From contig WQXS01000007.1 of NCBI GenBank assembly GCA_009784725.1, positions 1 through 64,000 on the forward strand: a DNA stretch of 64,000 nt. Direction: 5' to 3'. The notes under the pieces are model-generated. The model made no database searches. It was not told the origin of the DNA and saw only the letters and a list, made by a program, of their open reading frames with translations. Positions 55,784 to 64,000 of the stretch are shown piece after piece (the stretch's first letter is position 1; every line of letters begins with the position of its first letter). This stretch comes from Oscillospiraceae bacterium (lineage in GTDB: Bacteria > Bacillota > Clostridia > Oscillospirales > Oscillospiraceae). The position numbers and the translations under genes are program-made.

Positions 55784-55831
55784 ATTGAGCCTAAACAGTT
55801 AAATTAGAGTTTTTAACCGTTTAGGCTCAAT
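55784..55831 (+). terminator. Hairpin after xylB
   Basis: A perfect 13-base stem ATTGAGCCTAAAC (55784-55796) with GTTTAGGCTCAAT (55819-55831); the 22-base loop has further GTTAAA/TTTAAC pairing. It is AT-rich downstream without a clear T run. Probably marks the 3' end of the sugar operon. Confidence 0.6.
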
Positions 55832-55888
55832 ATATAGGATATTTTATATACATTATTACTAAATATTGTGATTTTTGCTAAATATGTA

Positions 55889-55917
55889 TTGATATGTGAT
55901 TCTATAAAGAGTATAAT
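55889..55917 (+). promoter_or_regulatory. Promoter of smc
   Basis: TTGATA (55889-55894), 17 bases, TATAAT (55912-55917), about 40 bases before the smc start. Confidence 0.8.
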
Positions 55918-55957
55918 ATTTTTCGGTAACTTATAATATGTCTGTACCAGAAAGCCG

Positions 55958-58900
55958 GTGTTTACTCTGTATTTAAAATCACTTGAGATACAAGGATTTA
56001 AGTCTTTTCCTACTGCAACACGTCTGACGTTTGACAAGCCGATTACAGGCATTGTCGGGCCGAACGGAAGCGGTAAATCAAATATATCCGACGCACTTTT
56101 GTGGGTTATGGGTGAGCAATCCACCAAAACCCTCAGAGGCGGTAAAATGGAGGATGTTATATTCGGCGGGACTCAGAGGCGTAATCAGATGAATTATGCC
56201 GAGGTTTCGCTGATTTTTGACAATACCGAAGGCAGGCTTGACCTCGATACCTCCGAGGTTATGCTTACAAGAAGATATTACCGCTCGGGTGAGAGCGAAT
56301 ATTATATCAATCAGTCTCTTGTCAGGTTGAAGGATATGAACGATCTTCTTATGGACACGGGTCTCGGCCGTGAGGGTTATTGTATTATCGGGCAGGGACG
56401 TATTGCGGAAATCCTTTCCACAAAAAGCAAGGACAGGCGTGAGATATTCGAAGAAGCAACAGGTATTTCACGTTACAGACACCGCAAGGATGAATCGGAG
56501 CGCAAGCTGCAGCAAACTGAGGATAATCTTCTTCGTATCGGGGACAAAATATCCGAGCTTGAGCTTAGTATAAATCCGCTTCGCGAGCAGGCGGAAATCG
56601 CAAAAAGATTCTTACTCTTAAGAGATGAGCTTAGGGGTCTTGAAATATCCTTATGGCTTCGTGAGCTTGAAACATTAAATGCCCGTGCCGAAAAAGCGGA
56701 AATCGACCATATAACTGCGGGCCGTGCGTTTGAAGCTGCAAAGCAGGAATACGACTCTCAGTATGAAGAATCCGAATCCTTATCAGATGTCACAAGAGAG
56801 AGCAATGTTGAAGCCGATTCAATCCGTGAACAGATATCAGTTTCCGAGAGCCGTCACAACGAGGTTGAAAGCTCCATAGCTGTTATGAAGTCTCAGCTTG
56901 AAGGTAATGCCGGGCAAATTGAGAGCATCTCGGGTGAGCTGCAAAGCCAGAATGAACACCATGACGGTGTAGGTTTGCAAATCAGTGATCAGGAAGAAAG
57001 ACTTGAAGAAATCGAAAACGAAAAATCTTCAAAAGACGGAAAAATGAAGGCTCTTTCAACCGAGCTTCAGGAAATTTCCAATAATGCAGGTGAAGCAACG
57101 CAAGTTCAAACCGAACTGCTTCAAAAAGAAAATGTATTACAAGGCGAACACAGCGACATGAAATCCGAGCTTTCGGCTCTTGCCTCGCAAGCACAGGAGC
57201 TCTACGACATGGATAACTCCGTCGAGCAGGAGCTTGCTTCGGCAAAATCCGATTTAAAAGAACATGAAGCAAATTATGAGAAATCAAAAAAGGAACTCAA
57301 AAAATCCGAGGAAGAAGTAGAATCTCTCGAGAATATTATCAAAGGGCTTACCATCAAAAACGAAAACCGCACAAAAAAAGCGAATATTGCTGCAGAGAAC
57401 GTAGATAAGCTTGTATTTGATTTAAAAACAATGGAGTCAAGAAGAGACCTGCTGACGGAAATGGAAAAGGATTATGAAGGATATTCAAAATCCGTCCAGC
57501 GTGTTATGCAGGAGCATAAAAGAGGCTCGCTGAAAAATATTCACGGAACAGTCGGCAGTCTTGTCAAAACCGAAGAGATATACGCAATCGCCGTGGAAAC
57601 TGCACTTGGTCACGCAATGCAAAATATTATTGTTTCAACAGACAATGACGGTGAGGCAGCGATTAATTTCCTTAAACGCCGTGACGGCGGGCGGGCGACT
57701 TTTCTCCCGATATCAACAATTAAGGGTAATGCACTTGGTGAAGGGGAGTTTAAAAATGACACCGGCTTTGAGGGAATTGCCCTGGACCTTGTCAGTTATG
57801 ATTCCAAATACAAAAATATATATGCAAATCTTCTCGGCAGAGTGATTGTCGCCGATGACCTCAATAATGCAAAGGTCATGGCAAGAAAGCACAGCCACAA
57901 GTATAAAATAGTGACCATAGACGGTCAGGTTATAAATGCAGGCGGCTCTATGACAGGCGGCTCAAGGGCAAATACTGCGGGAGTTCTCTCACGTGCAAAT
58001 GAACTTGAACAGCTCTCGGACCGCATAAAATCATACAGCTCGGAGCTTACACAAAAGCAGCGTGAGCTCTCCGAATGTGTACGCGAAAAAACAGCGGCCG
58101 AATATGAACTCAGCACAGCCGGAGCAGAGCTTAGAACAGCACAGGATATCGTAATTAAAGGACAGCTCGATGAATCACACCGCAAGCTGATGCTTCAGGC
58201 AATCGCAGATAACATAAACGGTTTTGAAAACGAACTTGCTTCGGCATCAATCAGAATAAAACAAAATGCGTCCGAAACCGAAACGCTGAAAGTGAAAATC
58301 ACGGAAAATGAAAAAGAAACAGCATCACTTAAGGAGCAAATTGAAAAAGCAATCGAAGGGCATGAGCTTCTTACAGTTGAACGTGAGCGTGTAAATGCAG
58401 CCCTCTCCGAGCTTCGTGCCGAGTCTGCCGCTCTTGATGCCGAAAAAGATGCAATATCAAAGGCAGTTACCGACTTATATAAGCTTAGAGATGAAATGTT
58501 CGGGAGCCGTGAACGCCAGCTTGATATAATTAACGGTCTTAAAACAAAAAATGAACAGATATGTGCGGACATTCTCGAAAAAGAAAAAGAATCCGTACTT
58601 GTTCTCGACGAAATTGAAGCTCATAAACAAAGGCTTTCGAAGCTTAATGACAGAAAGTTCGAAATTGAAGAAAAGAGAAATAAACTCAGCAAGGCTCTGC
58701 ATGATAAAAATAACGAGCTTATAACACTTCAAAACAAATGTTCGCAGCTTGAGCAAAGAAAACAAAGTGTCGAAATGGAAGAAAAACTCATTATCGACAG
58801 GCTTTGGGATAATTATGAGCTTTCAAAAACAGCCGCTGCTGCGATTGCAATGCCTATTGAAAGCATCAAAAGCACACAGGGCCGAATTAACTCAATTAAG

Positions 58901-59545
58901 CGTGAAAAGAATGAGCTTGGCAATGTAAATCTTGGTGCTATAGATGAATTTGAACGTGTCAGCACAAGATATGAGTTTTTATCCTCACAGCGTGATGATG
59001 TGGAAAAAGCAAAAATAGACATTCTCGGAATAATTGACGAGCTGACATCACATATGCAGGCTCAGTTTACACGTGAGTTCGATATAATAAACAAGAGCTT
59101 TGAACGTACATTTAAGGATTTATTCGGCGGAGGGCGGGCATCTCTTGTGCTCGAAGACATGGATGATGTTTTAAACTGCGGTATAGATATTCAGGTTCAG
59201 CCTCCCGGAAAGCAGCTTAAAACAATAACACTTCTCTCCGGCGGGGAAAAGGCATTTGTAGCAATAGCAATATACTTTGCAATTCTTTCGGTCCGTCCGC
59301 CTCCATTTGTTGTCATGGATGAAATCGATGCTGCACTTGATGATGCAAACGCACTTCGCTTTGCGGATTATATGCGCAGAATGTCCGATAAAACACAGAT
59401 GATTGTTATATCCCATAAAAGAGGGACAATGGAAGAGGCAGACGTTTTATACGGTGTAACAATGCAGGAGCACGGTGTGTCAAGCCTGCTGTGCATTGAC
59501 CTTGAGGAAGCGGAGAAACACATGAGAAGTAAGGTAAAGGTTTAG
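55958..59545 (+). CDS. smc: Chromosome segregation protein SMC
   Basis: The ATPase of the condensin-like complex, 1195 aa. Walker A GPNGSGKSN (about residues 32-40), two long coiled coils, a hinge (about 500-680, with VGSLVKTEEIYAIAVETALG and GGSMTGGS) and the C-terminal signature LLSGGEKAFVAIAIYFAIL with Walker B VVMDEIDAALDD. The start is not obvious: GTG at 55958 with a weak site, giving three residues before the LYLKSLEIQGFKSF that usually begins MYLK. It has its own promoter. Confidence 0.96.
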   Translation: MFTLYLKSLEIQGFKSFPTATRLTFDKPITGIVGPNGSGKSNISDALLWVMGEQSTKTLRGGKMEDVIFGGTQRRNQMNYAEVSLIFDNTEGRLDLDTSEVMLTRRYYRSGESEYYINQSLVRLKDMNDLLMDTGLGREGYCIIGQGRIAEILSTKSKDRREIFEEATGISRYRHRKDESERKLQQTEDNLLRIGDKISELELSINPLREQAEIAKRFLLLRDELRGLEISLWLRELETLNARAEKAEIDHITAGRAFEAAKQEYDSQYEESESLSDVTRESNVEADSIREQISVSESRHNEVESSIAVMKSQLEGNAGQIESISGELQSQNEHHDGVGLQISDQEERLEEIENEKSSKDGKMKALSTELQEISNNAGEATQVQTELLQKENVLQGEHSDMKSELSALASQAQELYDMDNSVEQELASAKSDLKEHEANYEKSKKELKKSEEEVESLENIIKGLTIKNENRTKKANIAAENVDKLVFDLKTMESRRDLLTEMEKDYEGYSKSVQRVMQEHKRGSLKNIHGTVGSLVKTEEIYAIAVETALGHAMQNIIVSTDNDGEAAINFLKRRDGGRATFLPISTIKGNALGEGEFKNDTGFEGIALDLVSYDSKYKNIYANLLGRVIVADDLNNAKVMARKHSHKYKIVTIDGQVINAGGSMTGGSRANTAGVLSRANELEQLSDRIKSYSSELTQKQRELSECVREKTAAEYELSTAGAELRTAQDIVIKGQLDESHRKLMLQAIADNINGFENELASASIRIKQNASETETLKVKITENEKETASLKEQIEKAIEGHELLTVERERVNAALSELRAESAALDAEKDAISKAVTDLYKLRDEMFGSRERQLDIINGLKTKNEQICADILEKEKESVLVLDEIEAHKQRLSKLNDRKFEIEEKRNKLSKALHDKNNELITLQNKCSQLEQRKQSVEMEEKLIIDRLWDNYELSKTAAAAIAMPIESIKSTQGRINSIKREKNELGNVNLGAIDEFERVSTRYEFLSSQRDDVEKAKIDILGIIDELTSHMQAQFTREFDIINKSFERTFKDLFGGGRASLVLEDMDDVLNCGIDIQVQPPGKQLKTITLLSGGEKAFVAIAIYFAILSVRPPPFVVMDEIDAALDDANALRFADYMRRMSDKTQMIVISHKRGTMEEADVLYGVTMQEHGVSSLLCIDLEEAEKHMRSKVKV

Positions 59546-59546
59546 C

Positions 59547-60443
59547 GTGAAAATTCTTGGCAGGCTCCGTGAGAGCCTCGGTAAAACAACAAGACAGATA
59601 AGCGCATTGTTCGCATCATTTACAGGTGCGGACGATGCCTTTTATGATGAGCTTGAAGAAACCCTGATTCTTGCCGATCTTGGTGCGGAGCTGTCCATTG
59701 CAACTGTTGACAGTCTCAGAGAGATTGTTTTAAAAGAAGGTCTTAGAGGTGCCGATGAAATCAAGAATGCACTTTCCGGGATTTTATCCGAGCGTATATC
59801 ATCTACCGCCTCCGGCTTGGTTTTGGAAACAAAACCGTCGATAATTCTTGTCATAGGTGTTAACGGGGTAGGGAAGACCACTACAATCGGCAAGCTTGCA
59901 CTCCGGTATGTAAAGCAGGGTAAAAAAGTGCTTTTATGCGCAGGTGATACATTTCGCGCGGCAGCAGGCGAGCAGCTTTCGATATGGGCCGAGAGAGCGG
60001 GTGCGGATATAATCAGACGGGATGAAGGCGCAGATCCCGCATCGGTTGTTTTTGATGCAGTCAGTGCCGCCAAAGCCAGAGGAACAGATATAATTATCTG
60101 TGATACGGCAGGCAGGCTGCATAATAAATCAAATCTTATGAACGAGCTTGAGAAAATACACAGGATAATCCAAAGAGAGCTCCCAGGCTCGGATAAAGAG
60201 GTTTTGCTTGTTCTTGATGCAACAACAGGTCAAAACGGTCTTATGCAGGCACGTGAGTTTAAGGAAACCGCCGCTATTACGGGTATCGTTCTTACAAAAC
60301 TCGACGGAACGGCAAAGGGTGGAATTGTATATGCAATTACCGATGAGCTTAAAATACCTGTAAAGCTTATAGGTGTAGGCGAAAAACCCGAAGATTTACT
60401 TGATTTTGACGGCAGTGAGTTCTCGGAAGCGATATTGTCGTAA
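59547..60443 (+). CDS. ftsY: Signal recognition particle receptor FtsY
   Basis: Docks the SRP-ribosome complex at the membrane. A short 298-aa form without the acidic A domain of E. coli, as usual in Bacillota. It has the N domain (about 1-85), GVNGVGKTTTIGKLA, DTFRAAAGEQL, DTAGR and TKLDGTAKGG. GTG start one base after the smc stop. Confidence 0.96.
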   Translation: MKILGRLRESLGKTTRQISALFASFTGADDAFYDELEETLILADLGAELSIATVDSLREIVLKEGLRGADEIKNALSGILSERISSTASGLVLETKPSIILVIGVNGVGKTTTIGKLALRYVKQGKKVLLCAGDTFRAAAGEQLSIWAERAGADIIRRDEGADPASVVFDAVSAAKARGTDIIICDTAGRLHNKSNLMNELEKIHRIIQRELPGSDKEVLLVLDATTGQNGLMQAREFKETAAITGIVLTKLDGTAKGGIVYAITDELKIPVKLIGVGEKPEDLLDFDGSEFSEAILS

Positions 60444-60467
60444 TAATATAAAAGGAACTGACTTTCC

Positions 60468-61073
60468 ATGAAATTTGTTCTGGCTACTGCAAACCCGGGT
60501 AAGGTTAAAGAAATGCAAGAGCTTTTGGGAGAGCTGAACATTGATGTTGTCACTCGCACGGACCTCGGTATAGATATCGATATTGAAGAAACAGGAACGA
60601 CGTTTTTTGAAAACGCAAAACTTAAAGCGGAAGCGATATGCAGGATTTCAAAAATGCCGTCAATTGCCGATGATTCGGGTCTTATCACAGATGCACTTCA
60701 CGGTGAGCCCGGTGTTTACTCAAGCTCCTTCGGAGGCGAACATTTATCTGCGGAAGAAAGATGCAGTTATTTACTTAAAAAAATGGAAAACATGGAACAA
60801 AGAAGCGCAAAATTCGTCTGTACTATTATATGTGTTTTCCCCGAGGGTAATTATATAACAGCAAACGGTGAATGTACCGGAGTTATTACAACCGGACCAA
60901 AAGGTTCGGGAGGATTCGGTTACGACCCTGTTTTTATGCCGGACGGCTTTGAAAAAACAATGGCGGAGCTCAGAGCAGAAGAAAAAAATAAAATCTCACA
61001 CAGGGGAAAAGCACTTCGTGAATTTTACGCTCTTTTAAAAGCCGAAACGGGATCGGCAGGTGAGAGTTTATGA
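60468..61073 (+). CDS. rdgB: XTP/dITP pyrophosphatase (RdgB/HAM1)
   Basis: Removes non-canonical purine triphosphates. The 201-aa product has ATANPGKVKEM, FFENAKLKAEA, ADDSGL and GSGGFGYDPVF, with the closing KISHRGKAL. AAAGGAACT stands upstream. It overlaps the next gene by the ATGA sequence. Confidence 0.94.
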   Translation: MKFVLATANPGKVKEMQELLGELNIDVVTRTDLGIDIDIEETGTTFFENAKLKAEAICRISKMPSIADDSGLITDALHGEPGVYSSSFGGEHLSAEERCSYLLKKMENMEQRSAKFVCTIICVFPEGNYITANGECTGVITTGPKGSGGFGYDPVFMPDGFEKTMAELRAEEKNKISHRGKALREFYALLKAETGSAGESL

Positions 61074-62143
61074 AAATTGGTATTTTCGGAGGAACATTTA
61101 ATCCCCCTCATATCGGACATGTCCTTGCAGCAAAATCAGCTGCAGAAGAAAACAGTCTTGATTTGATGATAGTCATACCAACGGGAATTCCTCCTCATAA
61201 ACCGCTGCCGCCTCTAACCCCAAGTCCGGATAAAAGATATCAGATGACGGAAAATGCCTTTTCCGGAATTGAAAACATAAAAGTTTCCGATATGGAAATA
61301 AACAGTAGTGAATATTGTTATACAATAGATACAGTTAAACGAATCCAAAGGGAATATAACGGCTGCGACTTATATTTACTGGTCGGCACGGACATGTATG
61401 ATTCGCTTGATACATGGAAGGATTCAGATATTCTGAAGAAGAGTGTAGCACCCGTTTTACTTCCGAGAGATGTTATTAATATTTCATCTTCACAAATACG
61501 TCAAATGCTGCCGCTTCGAAAAGGCAGAGAGTATCTTGCAGAAGAGAACTACTCATATATAATAAAAAACAGGTTATATGGCGCAAAGCCGGATTTTAAC
61601 TGGCTGCGGGAGAAGGCACATCTTATGCTCAATCCGCTTCGCATACCTCATGTTAAGGCATGTGAAACAGAAGCAGTCCGTCTTGCAGGGCGATGGGGCA
61701 TCAATCCCGAGGATGCTTGTGAAGCAGCTATATTGCATGATATTACAAAGAAACTTGATTTTTCTCAAAATATGTGTATAATTGCAGAACACGGAAACAA
61801 CGAAATTTCACTCGAAAGACACGAAGAAAAGCTGCTTCATTCAATCACGGGAGCGATGCTTGCAAAGTCCGAATTCGGCGTGTCGGATGAGGTTTCGGAT
61901 GCAATAAAATGGCATACAACAGGCAGAGCAGGTATGTCAATGCTTGAAAAGGTCATCTACATTGCCGATTATATTGAAGCAACGAGAGATTTTCCCGGAG
62001 TTGATAATTTGCGCAAAGCCGCATATGAAGATATAAACAGGGCAATGATATTAGGTCTGGAAATGACGGCAGATGACTTAAAAAGCAGGGGAATCACCCC
62101 GAACAATTCCACTTACGAAGCTCTTGCAGAGCTTACAAAATAA
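61070..62143 (+). CDS. NadD-YqeK fusion: nicotinate mononucleotide adenylyltransferase with HD hydrolase
   Basis: A 357-aa two-domain protein. Residues 1-170 are NadD (GGTFNPPHIGHV at 7-18, LVGTDMYDSLDTW at 104-116, ISSSQIR at 138-144), which makes the dinucleotide in NAD synthesis. Residues about 175-357 are the HD-domain protein YqeK (PHVKACETE, ILHDITKK with His223-Asp224, HTTGR), a family shown to hydrolyse Ap4A. These are usually two adjacent genes. The NadD part is short: the stretch between LLPRD and ISSSQIR is almost missing where other NadD proteins have about 30 residues. No stop or frameshift lies between the domains. Confidence 0.92.
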   Translation: MKIGIFGGTFNPPHIGHVLAAKSAAEENSLDLMIVIPTGIPPHKPLPPLTPSPDKRYQMTENAFSGIENIKVSDMEINSSEYCYTIDTVKRIQREYNGCDLYLLVGTDMYDSLDTWKDSDILKKSVAPVLLPRDVINISSSQIRQMLPLRKGREYLAEENYSYIIKNRLYGAKPDFNWLREKAHLMLNPLRIPHVKACETEAVRLAGRWGINPEDACEAAILHDITKKLDFSQNMCIIAEHGNNEISLERHEEKLLHSITGAMLAKSEFGVSDEVSDAIKWHTTGRAGMSMLEKVIYIADYIEATRDFPGVDNLRKAAYEDINRAMILGLEMTADDLKSRGITPNNSTYEALAELTK

Positions 62144-62179
62144 CAATTTATAAGCACAATCCCCGGAGGAATCAATCTA

Positions 62180-63676
62180 ATGAAACTTATCAGCAGTAAG
62201 GGTAAAAAAAGAAGTATTAATCAACCCTCATCAGGCAATGTACAGGCTAACAGAAGCGTTAACAGTCCCGAAAGCACAGCTGTTTCCGGTAGAACTGCAT
62301 CACCGAGGCTGTCTGCAAAGAAAAAAGTTCAGCCTCGCAGAATGACAAAAAAGAAAAAGGTCATTATTATTATTTCTTCGATTCTTGGGCTTATGCTGCT
62401 GTTCGGCATAAGTGCTTTTGCAGTTGTGAGATGGCAGATACAGCCGTTTTTTGATTACTTTTTCAGACCGGATGCAGGAGACCTGGCAACTCTTCCCGCA
62501 ATAGTTTCGACACCAAGACCATCCAATACGGAAGGGAATGAGAACGAAGATTTTGATGATTATGTCCCCGACGAGTATGAAGATGAACCTGTTGAGCTTG
62601 CAGTCAGAAATGAAAGGCATGTAAATTTCCTGCTTCTCGGTATTGACGAGCACGGAAATACCGATGTTGTTATGCTTGCTGCTCTCGATTTGGATGATAC
62701 AACACTTAATATTGTAAGTATTCCAAGAGATACTCTTGTTAATGTCGAATGGAGCATTAAAAAAGTCAATTCAATACATGCATATATGCGTAACAGGCAT
62801 AGAAACGACAATAACAGGGATACAAAAGCAATTGAAGATACCAAGGAGTATTTTCGCGATATAATCGGTTTTAAACCCGACCATGTCGTTACTGTAAATA
62901 TGAATGCATTTGTCAGGCTTGTAGATACAGTCGGCCCGATTCCGTTTAATGTACCCGTAAGTATGAATGAAATGGGTATATCCGTTCCCCGGGGACAACG
63001 AAATCTCACCGGCAGAGAGGCTCTTGTTGTCATGCGTTCAAGAAGGTCGTATCAGAACCATGCAATCGGCAGAGACTATGCACAGCAGGAATTCTTAATG
63101 GCAGTAGCGAAAACTGTTCTTGCAACCAACTGGAGTGCCGGGAAAATTGCTGATATGGTTGATATTTTCAACAAAAACGTAACTACGGATATTGCACTAA
63201 ACCACCTTGTCGGGTTTGCTACCGACTTTATGAGACTGAAATTGGATAATATTAAGTTTCACATGATGCCCGGAGCAATCGACAGTGTCGGAAGACAATC
63301 TTATGTAACTATTCAGGTAAAAGAATGGCTTGAAGTAATTAATGAAAACTTCAACCCGTTTAACCGCGATATAACAGACCGTGATGTGAGCATCTTTACC
63401 AGAGGTCCCGACAGGCGGCTTATGGTAACAGATGATAACTGGCAGGCAAACCGTTCCTGGGGATCATCCTCGCTTGGTTCAAGCAATCCGTACTTAACTA
63501 CCGCAACCGACAGACCTGTTCCCGGAAGAGCTCCTGCACAGCACCAGCCCGAGGCTGATACTGACGGTGACAGAAATCCTGCAACAGGAGTAGCCGGCGA
63601 TGACGGCGGTGGCGGACCGGGCGATGACGGTGGTGGTACTACACCCGGTGACGGTGGCGACGGTGGCGATGATTAA
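62180..63676 (+). CDS. LytR-CpsA-Psr family cell-wall ligase
   Basis: A 498-aa membrane protein predicted to attach anionic polymers to peptidoglycan. A basic cytoplasmic tail (1-60), one membrane helix (about 62-84), an acidic linker, then the LCP domain (about 145-360) with LLLGIDEHGNTDVVML, SIPRDT and a RSRRSY...RDYAQQEF motif. The C-terminal 60 residues are Gly/Asp/Pro-rich, low complexity. CCGGAGGA precedes the ATG. It stands between nadD-yqeK and rsfS, where LCP genes are common in Clostridia. Confidence 0.93.
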   Translation: MKLISSKGKKRSINQPSSGNVQANRSVNSPESTAVSGRTASPRLSAKKKVQPRRMTKKKKVIIIISSILGLMLLFGISAFAVVRWQIQPFFDYFFRPDAGDLATLPAIVSTPRPSNTEGNENEDFDDYVPDEYEDEPVELAVRNERHVNFLLLGIDEHGNTDVVMLAALDLDDTTLNIVSIPRDTLVNVEWSIKKVNSIHAYMRNRHRNDNNRDTKAIEDTKEYFRDIIGFKPDHVVTVNMNAFVRLVDTVGPIPFNVPVSMNEMGISVPRGQRNLTGREALVVMRSRRSYQNHAIGRDYAQQEFLMAVAKTVLATNWSAGKIADMVDIFNKNVTTDIALNHLVGFATDFMRLKLDNIKFHMMPGAIDSVGRQSYVTIQVKEWLEVINENFNPFNRDITDRDVSIFTRGPDRRLMVTDDNWQANRSWGSSSLGSSNPYLTTATDRPVPGRAPAQHQPEADTDGDRNPATGVAGDDGGGGPGDDGGGTTPGDGGDGGDD

Positions 63677-63722
63677 TGTATTGAGAAGCATGCATTGATT
63701 ATTGAAAGGATTGGAATTTATA

Positions 63723-64000
63723 ATGCTGACACCAAATGAAGTAGCCGGTTTTGTCGTAAATGCACTCGACAGCAAGCTTGCAAGGGATATAAAACTACTC
63801 AGAACAAGCGAAATCACTATTCTTGCAGATTATTTTGTCATTTGCACAGCCGGTTCGACAACACAGCTTAAAACACTTTCCGACGAAGTCGAAAAGGTAC
63901 TTAAAGATAATGGTGAACTGCCGCTGCGGCGCGAAGGTCACAGGTCCGGCGGATGGATTCTGATTGATTACGGCTGTGTAGTTGTTCATCTTTTTATGCA
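63723..64000 (+). CDS. rsfS: Ribosomal silencing factor RsfS (start only)
   Basis: The first 92 codons of a gene cut by the window end. The translation has ITILADYFVICTAGSTTQL, EGHRSGGWILIDYG and VVVHLFM, which identify RsfS, a factor that binds L14 and blocks subunit joining in starvation. AAAGGATTGG lies before the ATG. Typical neighbour of nadD and yqeK. Confidence 0.92.
   Translation, partial: MLTPNEVAGFVVNALDSKLARDIKLLRTSEITILADYFVICTAGSTTQLKTLSDEVEKVLKDNGELPLRREGHRSGGWILIDYGCVVVHLFM

Noticed and set aside
63480-63676. Frameshift at the end of the LCP gene because of the Gly/Asp-rich tail
   Set aside because: The tail is one continuous frame in low-complexity sequence with a normal stop, followed by the rsfS ribosome site.

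Overview
The window looks like a chromosomal segment of a Gram-positive anaerobe of the class Clostridia (Bacillota) that lives on plant cell-wall glycans. The pointers are: a low-to-medium GC genome, vegetative promoters close to TTGACA-N17-TATAAT, strong GGAGG-type ribosome binding sites, tRNA genes with an encoded CCA, single-membrane envelope genes (LCP ligase, FtsEX with an M23 hydrolase, lipoprotein substrate-binding protein), and Clostridia-type clusters such as rnc/smc/ftsY and dprA/topA/trmFO. I cannot name a genus.

Layout. 1-323: a minus-strand tRNA-Pro with a repeat that could belong to an integration site. 324-4504: purine nucleoside phosphorylase, a radical SAM pair and phosphofructokinase. 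4539-5440: an array of five tRNAs (Val, Asp, Phe, Gly, Cys) whose spacers are built from a recurring hairpin module. 5516-5764: a small acidic TPR-like protein on the minus strand. 6184-18435: rpoB, rpoC, rpsL, rpsG, fusA, tuf, with unusually structured spacers before rpsG and fusA and a threefold tandem repeat of the 3' end of rpsL. 18636-23867: a CdaR/PucR-type regulator, then ftsE, ftsX, an M23 peptidase and an S41 protease. 23997-33467: greA, lysS, a TrmH-type methyltransferase, dprA, topA, trmFO, plsX, rnc.

33513-55764 is a 22-kb carbohydrate island placed between rnc and smc, two genes that are normally neighbours. It holds a GH94 phosphorylase and a GH2 enzyme (plus strand), GH31 and GH3 (minus strand), then on the plus strand a secreted three-repeat surface protein, a GH5 lipoprotein, two ABC sugar permeases, a lipoprotein binding protein, a second GH94 (cellobiose phosphorylase) and xylulokinase. 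The reading that fits best is a xyloglucan pathway: GH5 cuts the polymer outside, the ABC system imports the oligosaccharides, cytoplasmic GH2 removes galactose, GH31 removes alpha-xylose, GH3 trims the glucan, GH94 phosphorolyses cellobiose-type disaccharides, and xylulokinase feeds xylose carbon onward. No transporter ATPase, xylose isomerase or local regulator is present in the window.

55958-64000: the core resumes with smc, ftsY, an XTP/dITP pyrophosphatase, a fused NadD-YqeK protein, an LCP-family ligase and the start of rsfS, which runs off the window end. No CRISPR array, insertion sequence, prophage gene or rRNA gene was seen.
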